DNA of 64,000 nt from Delphinapterus leucas (GCF_002288925.2 NW_022098024.1:436037-500036), one strand, 5' to 3'; shown: positions 11,831 through 23,999, counted from the first letter of the stretch. Translations and numbers: made by a program. The notes: generated from the sequence alone by a model not told the origin.

Positions 11831-12410
11831 CTATAGATCTGGTTATTTAAGAAAAGGGTTATTAATATGTATACTTATATTGAAGTATAAAATCTAAATT
11901 ATACTTATTATATGCTTATATTTTAAAAAAAGATAAACCATAATATATTTTTAAATGTTTATTTATAGGAAAAGAAAGGGAATAGAATGAAGGGGGAGGG
12001 TATTAAGTCTAGACTTCTTTGTTGTTTTGAATTTGGAATCATGAAAGCATTATACACAATTATACAATAAAATTAAAATTTTAAAAGCAATCCTAAAAAT
12101 CAAAACAAACAGCTAATTAACAAATTTTTATCTTGGGATAGGACTATTCAAAGTAACTTAAAAACACAGTGATTTAACTATACATCCCTGCAGGAGAGAA
12201 ATAATTGCCAAAAAAAAAACCCCCGAAACAAACAACAACAACATCAAAAGCACGAAGACAACAAACAAAATACACCTTAAGCCTTGGAATTCCAGGAAAA
12301 TATCCATAACTATTTGCCATTTGAGTCTACTGTACCGTTTTCAAAATTTTAAGTTATTTTACAAACAAAAGAGTTCAGTGAACCCATCTGATAATTGAAG
12401 GTAAAATGAG
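11831..12410. other. AT-rich DNA with A-rich and CAA-rich runs
   Basis: Holds short A runs near 12208 and a CAA-rich stretch near 12230-12265. No gene or repeat family assigned. Confidence 0.4.
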
Positions 12411-12649
12411 TTTTATTCTTTTTTTTTTTTTTTTTTTTTTTTTGTGGTACACAGGCCTCTCACTGTTGTGGCCTCTCCCGTTGGGGAGCACAGGCTCCGG
12501 ACGTGCAGGCTCAGCAGCCATGGCTCACGGGCCCAGCCGCTCCGCGGCATGTGGGATCTTCCCAAACTGGGGCATGAACCCGTGTCCCCTGCTTCGGCAG
12601 GCGGACTCTCAACCACTGCGCCACCAGGGAAGCCCTATTCTATTTTTTT
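12411..12649 (-). mobile_element. CHR SINE (copy 2), antisense
   Basis: A long T run at 12419-12443 (the tail read backward) is followed by the full CHR body ending 'gcgccaccagggaagccc' at 12635. The flanks 'tattctttt' (left) and 'tattctatttt' (right) look like an imperfect target-site duplication. Frames of 60-80 codons on both strands here are SINE artefacts. Confidence 0.92.
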
Positions 12650-14106
12650 AAGGTAAACTTTCTCTTTGTGTTTTTCTAATAGATCATTCTAAGAAAACTG
12701 TTGATTGAATGAATTTCTGGATGAGCAATAAAAATCTGAGTCTTTATTCCTCCATTTAATAACTATTTTCTCCTTTGTTTACAATTAACTATATTTTACC
12801 AAGGTGGGATTTGGCAAAGAGAGGAATAGGATAAGGATGTTATAGGATCCAAATGTCCAGCAAAGAATTTCTTCTTAGACTGTGCATCTGCCTTTAAATC
12901 AAAACTTGTTAAGAAGAAATTCAGAACCCTAAATATTAAATGTTCTATTTGAAATACTCCTATTAGTTGCCTTTCGAAAAAATATAACCTTCACCCTTAT
13001 GAAGAAAGTGAATTAGGCTCAGAGTTTCCCTTCCTTTTATTTAAGCACTGAGGTAGTACAGCCATGGATTTAACAGCGACAGACTCAGCTATGCGGGACT
13101 AATTAAGGAAACCAATTATTTATTTTTCTTCATTGAAAATCATATATATGTATATATATGAAATACCTCCCTGAAGACTGGAGAGTTTGTAGGTTTTTTT
13201 TTTTTTTTGGAAAGAGAAGAACAGAGTTTAATTTCTTAGAGCAGCTATTCCAGATTGGTTTTGCATTTAATGGAACGAACTGACTGAGTGCCAGTGGAGA
13301 ACTAAAAATCTCTAGCCCAAGAGTCATTATGGACATATCGGAAGAGAGATCTTGTTAAATTAGATATCAAGCTAAAAACAAATTTAAATTCTAATCCCAT
13401 TCAACATAGAAGTTACACACATGTTTGGCCAGGCACCGAGGCAGAGAAAATCATGAAACAAAAATCTCTTTACTTAAGAGATGAATTTCAAGTGAGGAAA
13501 AGAAATATTTGTAAAAAGAAAATTGACATGATGTAACAATGATTGATGTGTACACTGAATTCTATGGTATTCTAAGTGCTGAATGAGTCAGCTTGAACTA
13601 GGCAAATGGAGCATGGTTTCAGAGAAGAGCTGATATTTGTGCTAGGACTTTAAGTACAAGAAGGAGTTGGCCAGGTACACCAAAACATTTAGACAGATGG
13701 AATGGAAGGATGAAAAACACAAAGGCTTTATTTAGAGTGCAACATTCGTTTGGGTCAAGGATGGAAGTCTAGAATTGTTTAACCATGAGATAGGTGAGAG
13801 CAATATGAAGATTTAGTAGGAACAAGGGTTATCTGGGTTAACATTCTTGGACCTGTGCCTCACGTATTCCCCACAAATGTTCTAAGCCAGTGCGTTTTGA
13901 GGGGCAGCCAGAGGGAAAAACTGGAAGATATTGTGAGCTGGGAATTTTGGAAGAATAGAGAGCATTAGTGGTAGAGGTCATTAATAGCATCCAATTAGCA
14001 TTCATTCCAGTATTTGGAAGGGGACCCAGTTTCTTCCTGTTTTGCTTGCTCTTCTACATGCAAAATAATGATTTGTTGTCATTCTGAAACGCCTCTAATT
14101 ACTAAT
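12650..14106. other. Unassigned AT-rich DNA
   Basis: No gene or clear repeat. A short T run at 13195-13208 and a TATATG microsatellite-like patch at 13142-13160 are the only simple features. Confidence 0.35.
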
Positions 14107-14120
14107 AAGATATCTGGGGA

Positions 14121-15948
14121 TGGGAGCATCCAAGATGGTGGAGTAGAAAGATCCTGAGCTCATCTCCTCCCAAAGGCATACCAAAATTACAACTATTTAT
14201 AGAGCATCTATTGATGATAAAAACCAGAAGACTAGCAGAAAAGATCTTCTACAACTAAAGATATAAAGAAGGTGCCACAATGAGATGGGTAGGAGGGGCA
14301 GAGATGAAGTATAGTCAAAACCCATACCCCTGGGAAAAGACCCACAAATAGGAGGATAATTACAATTGCAGCAAGGGGTCTGAGCCCCTGTCAGGCTCCC
14401 CAGCCAGGGAGTCCTGCACCAGGAAGACAAGCCTACACTATATTTGGTTTTGAAGGCCCGTAGGGCTTACTTTTTGGAGAGCCAGAGGGCTGTGGGAAAC
14501 ATAAACTCCACTATTAAAGGGTTCACACAAAATCTCACATGCTTCAGGACCCAAGACAGAAGCAGTAATTTGAAAGAAACCTGGGTCAGACCAACATTCT
14601 GATCTTGGAAAGTCTCCCAGAGAAGCAGGAGGCAACTGGAGCTCACCCTGGAAACATAGACCTTAGGAGCAGGCATTTTGGGGAGATCATTCTACCATGT
14701 GGATACTGGTGCTGACAGGCACCATTTTGGAGTCCTTCCTCTAGCTTATTAGCACCAGAACCTGGCCCTGCCCACCAGCCTGTCAGCACTAGTACAGTGA
14801 TGCCTCAGGCCAAGTAACTAGCCTGGAGAAGACATAGACTCACCCACCAGCAGGCCTGCAGCCTCAAGACCCCCTGAGCCCAAAGCTGCCCCTGGATCTG
14901 GGATTGTCCACCAGAGGATCCAGGACCTGATCCCATATATCAGTGTGCAGGTACTAGCCCCAGGACCCTCAGGGACTGCAGCCAGAGATTCTGGGACATG
15001 AATGTGCCTACCAGTGGGACAACACTAGCCCTGGACCCCTCCAGGGATGTGCAGCCAGCAGCCTTGTGAAACAAGCCCTCCCACCAGTGGCTGGCAGCCT
15101 CTGCACAAGGCAAGGACTGGCAACCACTGGGTGGGAGGCCAGCCTTGACCCCCCACAGTAGTTAGTGTGTTACAACAGAAGGACCCATACAGCCCAAATA
15201 GGGGGCACCCCTAGAGCATATAGCACTGGTGACCAAAGGGGCATGTGCTACTGGAACACATAGGACACAAAAGGCCACTTCTTCAATGTCAGGAAATGTA
15301 GCCAAACTACTAGATACATAGAAATAAAAACAGCAATTTAGGCAAAATGAGGAAACAAATATATTCAAGACGAAGAATAAGATAAAACCCCAGAAGAAGA
15401 ACTAAGTAAATGAAGGTAGCCAGTCTGCCATCAGAGATTTCAAAATACTGATGGTAAAGATAATCAAAGATATTGGGAGAAGACTGTATGACCAGAATGA
15501 GAAGCTAGAAGTTTCTAACAAAGAGTTAGAACATGTAAAGAACCAAACAGAGATGAAGAATATAATAACTGAACTGAAAAATACACTAGAAGGAATCAAC
15601 ATTAGATTAGATGATACAAAGGAATGGATCAGTGAGCTGAAAGACAGAGTAGTGGCAATCATTAAAGATGAAAAGGGAAAAGAAAAAGAATAAAAAGAAA
15701 TTATGACAGTCTAAGAGACCTCTAAGACAACATCAAGCATACTAACATTTGCACTGTAGGGGTCCCAGAAGGAGAAGAGAGAGAGAAAGGGACAGAGAAC
15801 ATATTTGAATAGCTGAAAACTTTCCTAACCTGGGAAAGGAAACAGATTTCCAGGTCCAGGAAGATTGGGTTTGAGTCTCAACCCAAAGAGGATCACACCA
15901 AGACTCACTGTAATTAAAATGGCAAAGATTAAAGATAAAGAGAGATTA
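14121..15948 (+). mobile_element. Old LINE-1, 5' UTR and start of ORF1
   Basis: The first 1.25 kb is 5' UTR with many short frames. A coiled-coil-rich ORF1 stretch is visible as an 80-codon frame at 15451-15693 (heptad-like E/K/L text such as 'EVSNKELEHVKNQTEM'). The frame then stops, and the rest of ORF1 reads on in other frames to about 15945. The text resumes after the inner L1 at about 21869, which proves the split. Confidence 0.8.
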
Positions 15949-16524
15949 GAGGACCTTCAGGATGGCAGAGGAGTAAGATGTGGAGATCACCTTCCTCCCC
16001 ACAAATAGATCAAAAATAAATCTACATATGGAGCAACTCCAACAGAACAGCTACTGAACACTGGCAGAAGACCTCAGACTTCCCAAAAGCCATGTGGCTG
16101 ACAGGGTTTTGGTCCTCCGGCCGGGTGTCAAGCCTGAGCATCTGAAGTGAGAGAGCAGAGTTCAGGACATTGGACCACCAGAGACCTCCCAGGCCCACAT
16201 AATAGCAATTGGCGAGAGCTCTCCCAGAGATCTCCATCTCAATGCTAAGACCCAGTTCCACTCAACAACCAGCAAGCTCCAGTGCTGAACATCCGATGGC
16301 AAACAACTAGCAAGACAGGAAAACAAATCCACCCATTACCAGAAAGGCTGCCTAAAATCATAAGTTCACAGACACCCCAAAACACACCACCGGATGTGAT
16401 TCTGCCCACCAGAAAGACAAGATCCAGCCTCATCCACCAGAACACAGGCACCAGTCCCCTCCACCAGGAAGCCTACACAACCCACTAAACCAACCTTACC
16501 CACTGGGGGCAGACAGCAAAAACA

Positions 16525-17670
16525 ATGCGAAAAGGAAACGCCAAACTCAGTAATTTAAGCAAAATGAGAAGACAGAGAAATACTCAGAAGGTGAAGGAGC
16601 AAAGTAAAAACCCACCAGACCAAACAAATGAAGAGGAAATAGGCAGTCTACCTGAAAAAGAATTTAGAGTAATGATCGTAAAGATGATACAAAATCTTGG
16701 AAATAGAATGGAGAAAATACAAGAAACGTTTAACAAAGATCTAGAAGAACTAAAGAGCAAACAAACAATGATGAACAGCACAATAAATGAAATTAAAAAT
16801 TCTCTAGGAGGAATCAATAGCAGAATTACTGAGGCAGAAGAATGGATAATTGACCTGGAAGATAAAATAGTGGAAATAATTACCACAGAGCAGAATAAAG
16901 TAAAAAGAATGAAAAGAACTGAGGACAGTCTCAGAGACCTCTGGGACAATAATAAATGCACCAACATTCGAATTATAGCGGTACCAGGAGAAGAAGAGAA
17001 AAGGAAATGGACTGAGAAAATATTTGAAGAGATTATAGTTGAAAACTTCCCTAATGTGGGAAAGGAAATAGTCATTCAAGTCCAGAACGCACAGAGAGTC
17101 CCATACAGGATAAATCCAAGGAGAAACACGCCAAGACATATATTAATCAAACTATCAAAAATTAAATACAGGGCTTCCCTGGTGGCACAGTGGTTGAGAG
17201 TCCGCCTGCCGATACAGGGAACACGGGTTCATGCCCCGGTCTGGGAAGATCCCACATGCCGCGGATCGGCTAGGCCCGTGAGCCATAGCCGCTGAGCCTG
17301 CGCCTCTGGAGCCTGTGCTCCACAATGGGAGAGGCCACAACAGTGAGAGGCCCGCATACCGCAAAAATAAATAAATAAATACAAAGAACAGATATTAAAA
17401 GCAGCAAGGGAAAAGCAACAAATACCATATGAGGGAATCCCCATAAGGTTAACAGCTGATCTTTCAGCAGAAACTTTGGAAGCCAGAAGGGAGTGCCAGG
17501 ACATATTGAAAGTGATGAAGGGGAAAAACCTACAACCAAGATTACTCTACCCAGCACGGATCTCATTCAGATGCAACGGAGTAATTAAAACCTTTACAGA
17601 CAAGCAAAAGCTAAGAGAATTCAACACCACCAAACCAGGTTTACAACAAATGCTAAAGGAACTTCTCTAG
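16525..17670 (+). pseudogene. LINE-1 ORF1 (RNA-binding protein), split by a SINE
   Basis: In LINE-1, ORF1 encodes an RNA-binding chaperone that trimerises by a coiled coil and coats L1 RNA. Here the frame opens at ATG 16525 and runs about 215 codons. It has a coiled coil at roughly residues 50-125, then the RRM part with 'NIRIIAVPGEEE' and 'RVPYRINPRRNTPRH'. A CHR SINE enters at 17171. The C-terminal domain resumes after 17373 and is open at 17476-17670, ending in 'LREFNTTKPGLQQMLKELL' and TAG. Apart from the SINE the two halves read as one gene. It cannot make full-length protein. Confidence 0.85.
17159..17383 (+). mobile_element. CHR SINE (copy 3) inside LINE-1 ORF1
   Basis: The body runs from 'gggcttccctggtggcacag' at 17171 to an (AAAT)-type tail ending near 17372. 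The flanks 'aaattaaataca' (17159-17170) and 'aaataaataca' (17373-17383) form the target-site duplication. The ORF1 text of the host L1 joins cleanly when the SINE is left out. It adds a false C-terminal tail to the ORF1 reading frame. Confidence 0.92.
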
Positions 17671-17728
17671 GCAGGAAACACAAGAGAAGGAAAAGACCTA
17701 CAATAACAAACCAAAACAATTAAGAAAA

Positions 17729-20700
17729 TGGTAATAGGAACATACATATCGATAATTACCTTAAATGTAAATGCATTAAATGCTCCAATCAAAAGACATA
17801 GACTGGCTGAATGGATACAGAAACAAGACCCATATATGTGCTGTCTACAAGAGACCCACTTCAGACCTATGGACACGTAGAGACTGCAAGTGAGGGGATG
17901 GAAAAAGATATTCCATGCAAATGGAAATCAAAAGAAAGCTGGCGTAGCAATACTCATATGAGACAAGGTAGACTTTAAAATAAAGACTATTACAGGAGAC
18001 AAAGAAGGCCACTATGTAATGATCAAGGGATCAATCCAAGAAGAAGATATAACAATTGTAAATATTTATGCACCCAACATAGGAGCACCTCAATACATAA
18101 GGCAAATACTAACAGCCATAAAAGGGGAAATTGACAGTAACACAATAATAGTAGTGGACTTTAACACCACACTTTCACCAGTGGACTGATTAATCAAAAT
18201 GAAAATAAATAAGGAAACACAAGCTTTAAATGATACATTAAACAAGATGGACTTAATTGATATGTATAGGACATTCCATCCAAAACAACAAAATACACTT
18301 TCATCTCAAGTGCTCATGGAACATTCCCCAGAATATATCATTTCTTGGGTCACAAATCAAGCCTTGCTAAATTTAAGAAAATTGAAATCGTACCAACTAT
18401 CTTTTCTGACCAAAATGTGATGAGACTAGATATCAATTACAGGAAAAAAAAACTGTAAAAAATACAAACACATGGAGGCTAAATAATATTCTACTCAATA
18501 ACCAAGAGGTCACTGAAGAAATCAAAGAGGAAATAAAAAAATACCTAGAAAGGACAATGAAAACACTACCACCCAAAACCTATGGGATGCAGCAAAAGCA
18601 GTTCTAAGAGGGACGTTAATAGCAATACAATCCTACCTCAAGAAACAAGAAAAATCTCAAATAAACAACCTAACCTTTCACCTAAAGCAATAGAGAAAGA
18701 AAAACAAAAAAATCCCAAGTTAGCAGAAAGAAAGAAATCAAAAAGATCAGATCAGAAATAAATGGAAAAGAAATGACGAAAACAGTAGCAGAGATCAATA
18801 AAACTAAAACCTGGTTCTTTGAGAAGATAAACAAACTTGATAAAACATTAGCCAGACTTATGAAGAAAACAAAGGGAGAAGACTCAAATGAACAGAATTA
18901 GAAATGGAAAAGGAGAAGTAGTACCTGACACTGCAGAAATACAAAGGATCATGAGAATCACTACAAGCAACTCTATGCCAATAAAATGGACAACCTGGAA
19001 GAAATGGACAAATTCTTAGAGAGGCAAAACCTTCAGAGACTGAACCAGGAAGAAATAGAAAATATGAACAGACCAATCACAAGCAGTGAAATTGAAACTG
19101 TGATTAAAAATCTTCCAACGGACAAAAGCCCAGGACCAGATGGCTTCACAGGCGAATTCTATCAAACATTTAGAGAAGAACTCTCACCTATCCTTCTCAA
19201 ACTCTTCCAAAGTATAGTGGAGGGAGGAACACTCTGAAACTCATTCTACAAGGCCACCATCACCCTGATACCAAAACCAGGCAAAGATGTTACAAAAAGA
19301 AAACTACAGGCCAATATCACTGATGAACGTATATGCAGAAATCCTCAACAAAATACTAGCAAACAGAATCCAGCAGCACATTAAAAGGATCATACACAAT
19401 GATCAAGTGGGGTTTATTCCAGGAATGCAAGGATTCTTCAGTATACACAAATCAATCAATGTGATACACCATATTAACAAACTGAAGGATAAAAACCATA
19501 TGATAATCTCAATAGATGTAGAAGAAGCTTTTGACAATGTTCAACACCCATTTATGATAAAAACTCTCCAGAAAGTAGGCATAGACCAAACCTACCTCGA
19601 CATAATAAAGGCCATATATGACAAACCCACAGCCAACATCATTCTCAATGGTGAAAAACTGAAACCATTTCCACTAAGGTCAGGAACAAGACGAGGTTGC
19701 CCACTCTCACCACTATTATTCAACATAGTTTTGGAAGTTTTAGCCACAACAATCAGAGCCAAAAAAGAAATAAAAAGAATCCAAATCAGAAAAGAAGATG
19801 TAAAACTGTCACATAGAGAATCCTAAAGATGCTACCAGAAAACTACTAGAGCTAATCAATGAATTTGGTAAAGTAGCAGGAAACAAAATTAATGCACAGA
19901 AATCGCTTGCATTCCTATACACTAATGATGAAAAACCTGAAAGAGAAATTAAGGAAACACTCCCATTTATCATTTCAAGAAAAAGAATAAAATACCTAGG
20001 AATAAACCTACCTAGGAGACAAAAGACCTGTAATGCAGAAAATTATAGGACACTGATGAAAAAAATGAAAGATGATACAAACAGATGGAGAGATATACCA
20101 TGTTCTTGGATTGGAAGGATCAACATTGTGAAAGTGACTATACTCCCCAAAGCAATCTACAGATTCAGTGCAATCCCTATCAAACCACCAATGGCATTTT
20201 TTACAGAACTAGAGCAAAAAATTTAACAATTTGTATGGAAACACAAAAGACCCCAAATAGCCAAAGCAATCTTGGGAATGAAAAACAGAGCTGGAGGAGT
20301 CAGGCTCCCTGACTGCAGACTACACTAAAAAACTACAGTAATCAAGACAGAATGCTACTGGCACAAAAACAAACATATAGATCAATGGAACAGTATAGAA
20401 AGCCCAGAGTTAAAGCCACACACCTATGGTTACCCTATCTTTGATAAAGGAGGCAAGAATATACAATGGAGATAAGACAGCCTCTTCAATAAGTGGTGCT
20501 GGGAAAACTGGACAGCTACATGTAAAAGAATGAACTTAGAACACTCCCTAACACCATACATGGAAATAAACTCCAAATGGAATAAAGACCTAAATGTAAA
20601 GCCAGGCACTATAAAATGCTTTGAGGAAAACATAGGCAGAACACTCTGACATAAATCACAGCAACATCCTTTTTGACCCACCTTCTAGAAAATTGGAAAT

Positions 20701-21515
20701 AAAAACAAAAATAAACAAATGGGACCTAATGAAACTTAAAAGCTTTTGCACAGCAAAGGAAGCCATAAACAAGACAAAAAGGCAGCCTTCAGAATGGGAG
20801 AAAATATTTGCAATCAAAGCAGCGGACAAAGGATTAATCTCCAAAATATACAAACACCTCATGCAGCTCAATATAAAAAAAACAAACAACCCAATCCAAA
20901 AATGGGCAGAAGACCTAAATAGACATTTCTCCAAAGAAGATACACAGATGGCCAACAAACACATGAAAGAATGCTCAACATCACTAATCATTAGAGAAAT
21001 GCAAATCAAAACTACAAAGAGATATCTCCTCGCACCAGTCAGAATGGCCATCACCAAAAGCTTTACAAACAATAAATGCTGGAGAGGGTGTGAAGAAAAG
21101 GGAACCCTCTTGCACTGCTGGTTGGAATGTAAATTGATACAACCACTATGGAGAACAGTATGGAGGTTCCTTTAAAAAGTAAAAATAGAATTACCATATG
21201 ACCCAGCAATCCCACTACTGGGTATTTACCCTGAGAAAACCATAATTCAAAGAGTCGTGTACCACAATGTTCATTGCAGCACTCTTTCCAATAGCCAGGA
21301 CGTGGAAGCAACCTAAGTGTCCATCAACAGATGAATGGATAAAGAAGATGTGGCAGATATATACAATGGAATATTGTATATACTCAGCCATAAAAAGAAA
21401 TGAAATTGTGTTATTTGTAGTGAGGTGGATGGACCTAGAGTCTGTCATACAGAGTGAAGTAAGTCAGAAAGAGAAAAACAAATACCGTATGCTAACACAT
21501 ATATATGGAATCTAA
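17729..21515 (+). pseudogene. LINE-1 ORF2 (endonuclease / reverse transcriptase), broken
   Basis: ORF2 normally nicks DNA with an apurinic-type endonuclease and copies L1 RNA by target-primed reverse transcription. The frame starts at ATG 17729 with endonuclease text ('ITLNVNALNAP', 'QETHF') but meets TAG at 17877. Later frames cover the linker (18986-19237), the reverse-transcriptase palm (19287-19826, with 'SPGPDGF' before it and '[10 protein letters not shown]', '[20 protein letters not shown]') and the C-terminal part (20693-21175, 21267-21515). A 26-bp deletion at about 19810, judged against the copy at 33,126-39,018, removes the catalytic FADD motif. Many stops and frameshifts. Confidence 0.88.
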
Positions 21516-21868
21516 AAAAAAATGGTTGTGAAGAACCATTAATAAAGACACAGGCGTAGAGAAAGGACTTGAAGACACAGGGAGGTGGAAGGGTAACCTG
21601 AGATGAAGTGAGAGAGTGGCATTGACATATATACACTACCAAATGTAAAACAGATAGCTAGTGGGAAGCGTCTGCATAACACAGGGAGATCAGCTCGGTG
21701 CTTTGTGACCGCCTAGATGGGTGGGATAGGGAGGGTAGGAGGGGGATGCAAGAGGGAGGGGATTTGGGGCTCTATGTATACGTATAGCTGATTCACTTTG
21801 TTGTACAGCAGCAACTAACACAACAATGTAAAGCAATTATACTCCAATAAAGATATTTTAAAAAAAAA
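21516..21868 (+). mobile_element. 3' UTR of the younger LINE-1
   Basis: Contains the G-rich block usual for L1 3' UTRs ('gggatagggagggtaggagg' near 21724), then 'cactttgttgtacagcagc', 'caattatactccaataaag' and the A tail. Confidence 0.8.
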
Positions 21869-22464
21869 GAATATTAAAAACAGCAAGGGAAAAGCAAAAA
21901 GGTACATATGAGGGAACTCCTGTAAGGCTATTGGCTAACTTTTCAGCAGAAACTCTGCAGGTCAGAAGGGTGTGGCACAATATATTTAAAGTGATGAAAG
22001 GGAACGACCTACAACCAAGAATAATCTTCCCAGCAAAGCTTTCATTCACACTTTATGGAGAGGTCAAAAGTTTTACAGATAAGCAAAAGCTATAAGAGTT
22101 CAGCACCATCAAATGAGCCTTACAAGAAATGTTAAAGGGACTTCTCTAAGCAAAAAAGAAAATGCCACAACTAGAAACATGAAAATTATGAAAGGAAAAA
22201 CCTCATTCGTAAAGAGAAATATGCAGTAAAGGTAGTAAATCAGCCATATATAAAGCTAGTAGCAAGGATAAAAGACAAAAGTAGTAAAATCATCTATATC
22301 CACAATAAGTATAGTTAAGGGATGCATGAAACAAAACGGTATAAAATATGATATCAAAAACAGTAAATGCTGGGGCAGAGGGAGTAAAAATGCAGGGCTG
22401 TTAAAATGTGTTTGAACCTAAGAGATCAGCAATTTAAAATAATTACATATTTATATAGAGAGGT
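21869..22464 (+). mobile_element. Old LINE-1 resumed: ORF1 C-terminal part and inter-ORF spacer
   Basis: 'attaaaaacagcaagggaaa' picks up exactly where 15945 left off. The ORF1 C-terminal region ends near 22149. About 22150-22460 is the A-rich spacer that precedes ORF2 in older mammalian L1s. The ORF2 gene that should follow is absent. Confidence 0.75.
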
Positions 22465-22864
22465 TGCTATGTACAGTGTGGAGAATATAGTCAATAACTA
22501 TGTAATACCTTTGTATGGTGACATATTGTAACTAGACTTATCGTGGTGATCATTTCGTAATTTATAGAAATACCAAATCACGATGTTGTGTAACAGGAAC
22601 TAACATAGTGTTGTAGGTCAATTAAACTTCAAGAACAAACTCATAGAAAAAGAGATCAGATTTGTGGTTACCAGAGGTGAGAAGTTGGGGAGGGGGAATT
22701 GGATGAATGTAGTCAAAAGCTACAAACATCCAGCTGTAAAGTACATAAGCACTACGGATGTAATGTATATGATAAATATAATGAACGTGGCTGCCTATTA
22801 TATATGAAAGTTGTTAAGAGAGTAAACCCTAAGAGAAATTTTTTCTTTTTTTCTTTTTTTTTTT
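22465..22864 (+). mobile_element. Old LINE-1 3' UTR (first part), joined without ORF2
   Basis: From 'gttgctatgtacagtgtgg' the text is the L1 3' UTR of an L1MA-like family ('gtggtgatcatttcgtaat', 'gtggttaccagaggtgagaa'). It continues after the CHR SINE at 23181-23341 ('cattatgctgtacacctta', 'tatctcaataaacctgg'). All of ORF2, about 3.8 kb, is missing at the joint near 22465. Confidence 0.75.
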
Positions 22865-23183
22865 TTTTTAAAGAAGATGTTGGGGGTAGGAGTTTAGTCA
22901 TTTATTTATTTATTTTTGCTGTGTTGGGTCTTTGTTTCTGTGCGAGGGCTTTCTCTAGTTGTGGCAAGTGGGGGCCACTCTTCATCGCGGTTCGCGGGCC
23001 TCTCACTATCGCGGCCTCTCTTGTTGCGGAGCCCAGGCTCCAGACGCACAGGCTCAGTAGTTGTGGCTCACGGGCCTAGTTGCTCCGCGGCACGTGGGAT
23101 CCTCCCAAACCAGGGCTCCAACCCGTGTCCCCTGCATTAGCAGGCGGATTCTCAACCAGTGCGCCACCAGGGAAGCCCTCTGT
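22865..23183 (-). mobile_element. Longer CHR SINE (CHR-2-like, copy 4), antisense
   Basis: Ends 'gcgccaccagggaagccc' at 23179 like the other copies, but its body is longer. It includes 'gtgttgggtctttgtttctg' and 'ctttctctagttgtggcaag' between the head and the tail. A T/C-rich tract lies at 22840-22868. It sits in the 3' UTR of the old LINE-1, whose text continues on both sides. Confidence 0.88.
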
Positions 23184-23356
23184 TTCTTTAATTTTGTATC
23201 TATATGAGACGATGGATGTCCACTAAACTTATTTTGATAATCATTTCATGATCCATGTAAGTCAAATCATTATGCTGTACACCTTAAACTTACACAGTGC
23301 TCCATGTCAATTATATCTCAATAAACCTGGAAGGAAAAAAGAAGATATCGAGGGGA

Positions 23357-23999
23357 GTAAAGGCACAATGACTCCTTGGACAAGCTTGTTGCTGTGTGAA
23401 ATCCTTATAAGATGAATGGGCTTTGGGTAGCAGGGTGCCCTCTTGTTGATGGTGCCAGATTGCCCAGGTAAAGCTGTGGAATTGGAATGGGAGTAAGAGG
23501 GCACCAAAGCATGGTCCAGATACAAACTTGCCAGGTACCCAGAAGAGTGGGGTTAAGACATTGTTTTTCAATTCAAGGGGAGGTGGCAATAACGTTAACA
23601 GCAGGAAAGGAGGGAGATATAATTACTGTCATTATCCATTATATATTTTGCCTAAGTTGAAGTGTGGGCCTTTGGATTTAGTTTCAAGGAGTTTTCTTTC
23701 TGACTGATTGTTTCTGACCAAAACTGGAGACAAAGCAACGGGTTGGCAAGGTATATTTTATTTATTTTGGATTGTGATTAACTACTATGGTTTGGTGTAT
23801 CTCAAGCACCCAATGCCTTGTGCTCAATACATCTTTGTTGAATGAATGAATAAATTGTGCATCTTATATTACACAGGAGTTTTTCATACCAGAGCATATG
23901 TTCTATGAAGTCAAAAACCTTGTGCAGTACAATGCAAAAAAATGGCTGCAAACCAGGATGTATACCCCATTTGAAATAAGATTTTACTGTTCCTTCCAA
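23357..23999. other. Unassigned DNA with an L2 3'-end scrap
   Basis: 23795-23855 ('aatgccttgtgctcaataca', 'tttgttgaatgaatgaata') is an L2 3' terminus in plus orientation. The rest was not recognised. Confidence 0.5.

Larger units (their letters stand above)
15949..21868 (+). mobile_element. Younger near-full-length LINE-1, inactive
   Basis: A 5' UTR start is visible at about 15953 ('accttcaggatggcagagga'). ORF1, ORF2 and a 3' UTR with 'actccaataaagatatttt' plus an A tail follow in order. Length is about 5.9 kb including a 0.2 kb SINE. It interrupts the ORF1 of an older L1. Target duplications are unclear ('agagatta' against 'agaatatta'). Both genes are broken by stops, frameshifts, the SINE and a deletion of the reverse-transcriptase active-site motif. 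Confidence 0.85.
14107..23356 (+). mobile_element. Nested retrotransposon locus (old L1 / younger L1 / CHR SINEs)
   Basis: The outermost element is an old LINE-1 in plus orientation. It begins near 14121 with 'gggagcatccaagatggtgg' and ends with an A tail at 23335-23341. Its flanks carry a near-identical duplication, 'aagatatctgggga' (14107-14120) and 'aagatatcgagggga' (23342-23356). Inside it are a younger LINE-1 (about 15949-21868), a CHR SINE within that, and a longer CHR SINE at about 22865-23179. Sequence on either side of each insert joins up in the right order, giving the relative age of the layers. Confidence 0.85.

Noticed and set aside
12406..12656. Frames of 67-81 codons at 12,4xx on both strands
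   Set aside because: CHR SINE artefacts containing poly-Phe or poly-Lys from the tail.
16584..17139. Long minus-strand frames (163 and 111 codons) opposite LINE-1 ORF1
   Set aside because: Antisense shadows of the coiled-coil coding strand.
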